Positions 22,650-25,076 of a stretch of 25,076 bases of DNA are shown here, in pieces; position 1 is the stretch's first letter; each line of letters opens with the position of its first letter. The position numbers and the translations under genes are program-made. Location of the stretch: the NCBI RefSeq assembly GCF_937941905.1, contig NZ_CALDGS010000034.1, positions 1 through 25,076 of the forward strand. Reading direction: 5' to 3'. The stretch comes from an uncultured Mycolicibacterium sp. GTDB taxonomy: Bacteria; Actinomycetota; Actinomycetes; Mycobacteriales; Mycobacteriaceae. Below the pieces are notes generated by a model, which did no database searches, was not told where the DNA came from, and saw only the letters and a list, made by a program, of their open reading frames with translations.

Positions 22650-23120
22650 CTAGGCGGGCGCGGTGAACCGGATCGCGGCGAGGTGCTCGCGCGTGGCGAT
22701 CTCGGCGAAGTCCTCGACGGTCGGCGTGCCGCCGGTGAACTTCATCCCCAGCAGCAACGCGGCGCGCGACGGGCCGTAGGCGAGCACGCTGCGCCGGCAC
22801 AGCTGGGCCACCTCGGTGGGATCGCCGATGAGCTCGCCCCGCATCGTCGTGGTGGTGCCGCGGTGGGTGATCTCGGCGTCGGCGCCGCCGCGGAAGTTGT
22901 ACCGCCAGGCGGCGTTGGTGATGGCGTACAAGGTGCCGTCGAGGTGGTGGGCGCTGACCGGGATGGTGTAGCGCCGGCCCGACTTGCGGCCGGTGACCGC
23001 GACGACCATGAAGTCGCGGCCGACCGAGCGGCTCAGCGGCGTGCGCAGCAGCAGCGTGATCACCGGATTGGCGACGCGCAGCAGCGGCGCCGGCGGATGC
23101 GACAGGACGACGGTGCTCAT
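22650..23120 (-). CDS. Ddn/DUF385-like deazaflavin-dependent nitroreductase family protein
   Basis: A 156-residue split-barrel protein. The segment FMVVAVTGRKSGRRYTIPVSAHHLDGTLYAITNAAWRYNFRGGADAEI is typical of DUF385, the family containing the M. tuberculosis F420H2-dependent reductase Ddn. Such proteins use F420 (or sometimes another flavin) to reduce quinones or xenobiotics and lie at the membrane or in the cytosol. The ATG at 23120 gives the normal family length; the longer frame to 23291 overlaps the kinase promoter. Convergent with hypB and divergent from the kinase. No link to the hydrogenase is evident beyond adjacency. Confidence 0.88.
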   Translation of the reverse strand: MSTVVLSHPPAPLLRVANPVITLLLRTPLSRSVGRDFMVVAVTGRKSGRRYTIPVSAHHLDGTLYAITNAAWRYNFRGGADAEITHRGTTTTMRGELIGDPTEVAQLCRRSVLAYGPSRAALLLGMKFTGGTPTVEDFAEIATREHLAAIRFTAPA

Positions 23121-23275
23121 GGTCCCACGGTAGGTCGGTGCGGCCGGCTGCGGAACCGGCAACGGTACGGCCGGCGGTGAGGGTCGGTTGGTGGGGTTAC
23201 GCTGCGACAACCCGGCACGGGTGCGGTAGCTTCTAGCGACACACCGGCTGGCCGCAGTCGAGGAGTGCACACACG

Positions 23276-25072
23276 GTGGATGCGACGCCATTCGGGCGGT
23301 ATCAGCTGCAGGAGCTGATCGGCCGCGGCGGAATGGGCGAGGTGTACCGCGCCTACGACACCAGGACGGACCGGGTCGTGGCGCTCAAGGTGCTGCCCGC
23401 CAACCTGGCGCAGGACGAGACGTTCCAGCAGCGGTTCCGGCGCGAATCGCAGGCCGCCGCCGGGCTCAACGACCCGCACGTGGTGCCGATCCACGGGTTC
23501 GGCGAGATCGACGGGCGGCTCTACCTCGACATGCGGCTGATCGAGGGTCGCAACCTCGGCACCATGCTCGCCGACGGGGAGGCGCCCCTCGACCCGGCCT
23601 TCGCGGTGTCGATCGTCGAACAGGTGGCGATGGCCCTCGACGCGGCGCACGCGGCCGGGCTCATCCACCGCGACGTCAAACCGTCGAACTTCCTCATCGC
23701 CGAGCACGACTTCGTCTATCTCATCGACTTCGGGCTGGCCCGCAGCGCCGGCGACCCCGGGCTGACCACCGCCGGCAGCACGCTCGGCACGCTGGCCTAC
23801 ATGGCCCCGGAGCGGTTCTCCGGCGGGCAGCTCGACCACCGGGTCGACATCTATGCGCTGACCTGCGTGCTCTACGAGTGCCTGACCGGCGCGCGGCCGT
23901 ACCCGGCCGAGACGCTCGAGCAGCAGATCGCCGGGCACGTCACCGGGCCGATCCCGCGGCCGTCCGACACCGACCCGCGGCTGGCGGCGTTCGACAAGGT
24001 GATCGCCCGCGGCATGGCCAAGAAGCCGGACGCCCGGTACCAGAGCGCGGGGGAGCTGGCCGCCGCCGCGCGCCGCGCGCTGCAGACCCCGGTGCGCGGC
24101 ACGATCACCGGGCGGTCGCGGCACCGGGCGCGGGTCACCAGGCGGCTGTCGCGGCGGGTGCTGGCGGTGACCGGTGTGGCCGCGGTGCTGGCCGCGGCCG
24201 GGGCGGTCGGCGCCTGGCAGTGGTTCGGCTCGTCCGGGCGGCACGGCGACCCGAACCTGGTCGACGTGTCCGCCGGGTCCGCGCCGGCGCACACCGCGCT
24301 CGGCGCGGTGCCGGAGATCGCCGACCTGGTGCCCGCCGAGATCCGCGCCGGCGGCCGGCTGGTGATCGGGGTGAACGTGCCCTACGCCCCGAACGAGTTC
24401 AAGAACTCCGACGGCGAGATCGTCGGGTTCGACATCGACCTGATGAACGCGGTGGCCCGGGTGCTCGGGCTGGAGCCGGACTACCGGGAGACCGCCTTCG
24501 AGGGCATCATCCCGTCGGTGCGGGCCGGTGACTTCCACGTCGGGGCGTCCTCGATCACCGACACCCCGGCCCGGGAGCAGGAGGTCGGCTTCGTCACCTA
24601 CTTCCAGGCCGGCACGTTGTGGGCGCGGCGCGCCGGCACCGGGGTGCATCCCGACGCCGCCTGCGGGCTGCGGGTGGGGGTGGCGTTCGGGGTGATCCAC
24701 GAGACGACCGAGCTGCCCGCCAAGAGTGACGCCTGCGTGGCCGCCGGGCTGCCGCCGATCGAGAAGGTGGTGTTCACCGGGCAGGACGAGGTGACCAAGG
24801 CGCTGATGGCGGGGGAGATCGACGCGATGACCGCGGACTCGCCGGTGACCGGGTTCGCCGTCAAGCTTTCGGCCGGGGCGTTGGAGCCGGCCGGTGAGAT
24901 CTTCGATCCCGCCCCGTACGGGTGGCCGGTGGCCAAGGGCTCCGGGCTGGCCGAGGCGCTGCGGCGGGCGCTCGAGCACCTCATGGTCACCGGGGAGTAC
25001 CGCACCATCGCCACGATGTGGGGGGTGGAGAAGGGGATGATCGACGTGCCGGAGGTGAAGGGGGCGGGGTAG
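23276..25072 (+). CDS. Membrane Ser/Thr protein kinase with an extracellular solute-binding sensor domain
   Basis: A 598-residue three-part protein. Residues about 8-265 are a Hanks-type kinase: glycine loop GRGGMGEVY (16-24), catalytic K38, HRDVKPSN (131-138), DFG (151-153) and YMAPE. Residues about 275-290 are very basic, followed by a transmembrane segment (about 292-312, VLAVTGVAAVLAAAGAVGAW). Residues about 350-590 are a family 3 periplasmic amino-acid-binding domain: GRLVIGVNVPYAPNEF, EIVGFDIDLMNAVARVLGL, GIIPSVRAGDFHVGASSITDTPAREQEVGFVTYF. The kinase should sense an extracellular amino acid or similar ligand. The GTG start follows GAGGAG at about 23260. Mycobacterial kinases more often carry PASTA, PknD-type propeller or other sensors, so this architecture stands out. 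Confidence 0.95.
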   Translation: MDATPFGRYQLQELIGRGGMGEVYRAYDTRTDRVVALKVLPANLAQDETFQQRFRRESQAAAGLNDPHVVPIHGFGEIDGRLYLDMRLIEGRNLGTMLADGEAPLDPAFAVSIVEQVAMALDAAHAAGLIHRDVKPSNFLIAEHDFVYLIDFGLARSAGDPGLTTAGSTLGTLAYMAPERFSGGQLDHRVDIYALTCVLYECLTGARPYPAETLEQQIAGHVTGPIPRPSDTDPRLAAFDKVIARGMAKKPDARYQSAGELAAAARRALQTPVRGTITGRSRHRARVTRRLSRRVLAVTGVAAVLAAAGAVGAWQWFGSSGRHGDPNLVDVSAGSAPAHTALGAVPEIADLVPAEIRAGGRLVIGVNVPYAPNEFKNSDGEIVGFDIDLMNAVARVLGLEPDYRETAFEGIIPSVRAGDFHVGASSITDTPAREQEVGFVTYFQAGTLWARRAGTGVHPDAACGLRVGVAFGVIHETTELPAKSDACVAAGLPPIEKVVFTGQDEVTKALMAGEIDAMTADSPVTGFAVKLSAGALEPAGEIFDPAPYGWPVAKGSGLAEALRRALEHLMVTGEYRTIATMWGVEKGMIDVPEVKGAG

Positions 25073-25076
25073 GGGG

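Noticed and set aside
22620..22660. Terminator between the convergent hypB and Ddn-like genes
   Set aside because: Only a short CCTAG/CTAGG repeat is seen in the nine-base gap; too weak to call a terminator.
1..25076. CRISPR arrays, tRNAs, rRNAs, transposases or attachment sites
   Set aside because: None was found by reading both strands; no spaced repeats, cloverleaf or transposase motifs were seen.

Overview
The window is high-GC actinobacterial DNA, almost certainly from a Mycobacterium/Mycolicibacterium-type organism. Grounds: GTG/TTG starts are common, the genes are tightly packed, a 501-residue carotenoid oxygenase sits beside a TetR gene as at Rv0653c-Rv0654 of M. tuberculosis, a Ddn/DUF385-type protein and a membrane Ser/Thr kinase are present, and the hydrogenase locus has the layout of the M. 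smegmatis Huc (group 2a [NiFe] hydrogenase) region. No rRNA, tRNA, CRISPR array, insertion sequence or phage gene was seen.

Layout. 1-2000: a small membrane protein (minus) ending at a strong hairpin, and a divergent 506-residue exported protein. 1940-4381: a cupin and a TetR regulator (minus), divergent from a carotenoid cleavage oxygenase (plus), with a perfect 9-bp-arm inverted repeat between them. 4378-20217: a 17-gene minus-strand run that is the core of the window. In transcription order it holds hucM-like DUF1641 protein, hucS, hucL, maturation protease, 104-aa protein, TPR-like protein, hucE (NifU-Rieske fusion), NHL six-repeat protein, hypF, hypC, degenerate SIS-HypC fusion, SIS isomerase-like protein, hypE, second hypC, hypD and two unrecognised proteins. 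20218-20420: divergent control region. 20421-22640: AraC-type regulator, hypA and hypB (plus). 22650-25072: a Ddn-like protein (minus) and a Ser/Thr kinase fused to an extracellular solute-binding domain (plus).

How it works together. HucSL is a soluble-type uptake hydrogenase without a Tat signal; its homolog oxidises H2 down to atmospheric levels. HucM is the candidate oligomer scaffold and HucE the candidate electron-relay partner. HypABCDEF build and insert the Ni and the Fe(CN)2CO unit, and the protease trims the HucL tail. All six Hyp activities are in the window but no hypX (aerobic CO synthesis) is. Instead the operon carries two SIS-fold proteins, one with a HypC-like tail. Twelve of the fourteen junctions from hucL to the operon end are overlapping stop/start pairs, which suggests tight translational coupling.

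The least understood parts, and the best candidates for undescribed biology, are the SIS/SIS-HypC pair, the TPR and NHL proteins, the two distal unknowns (4378-5948), and an IdeR-like iron box plus tandem direct repeats in the divergent control region.
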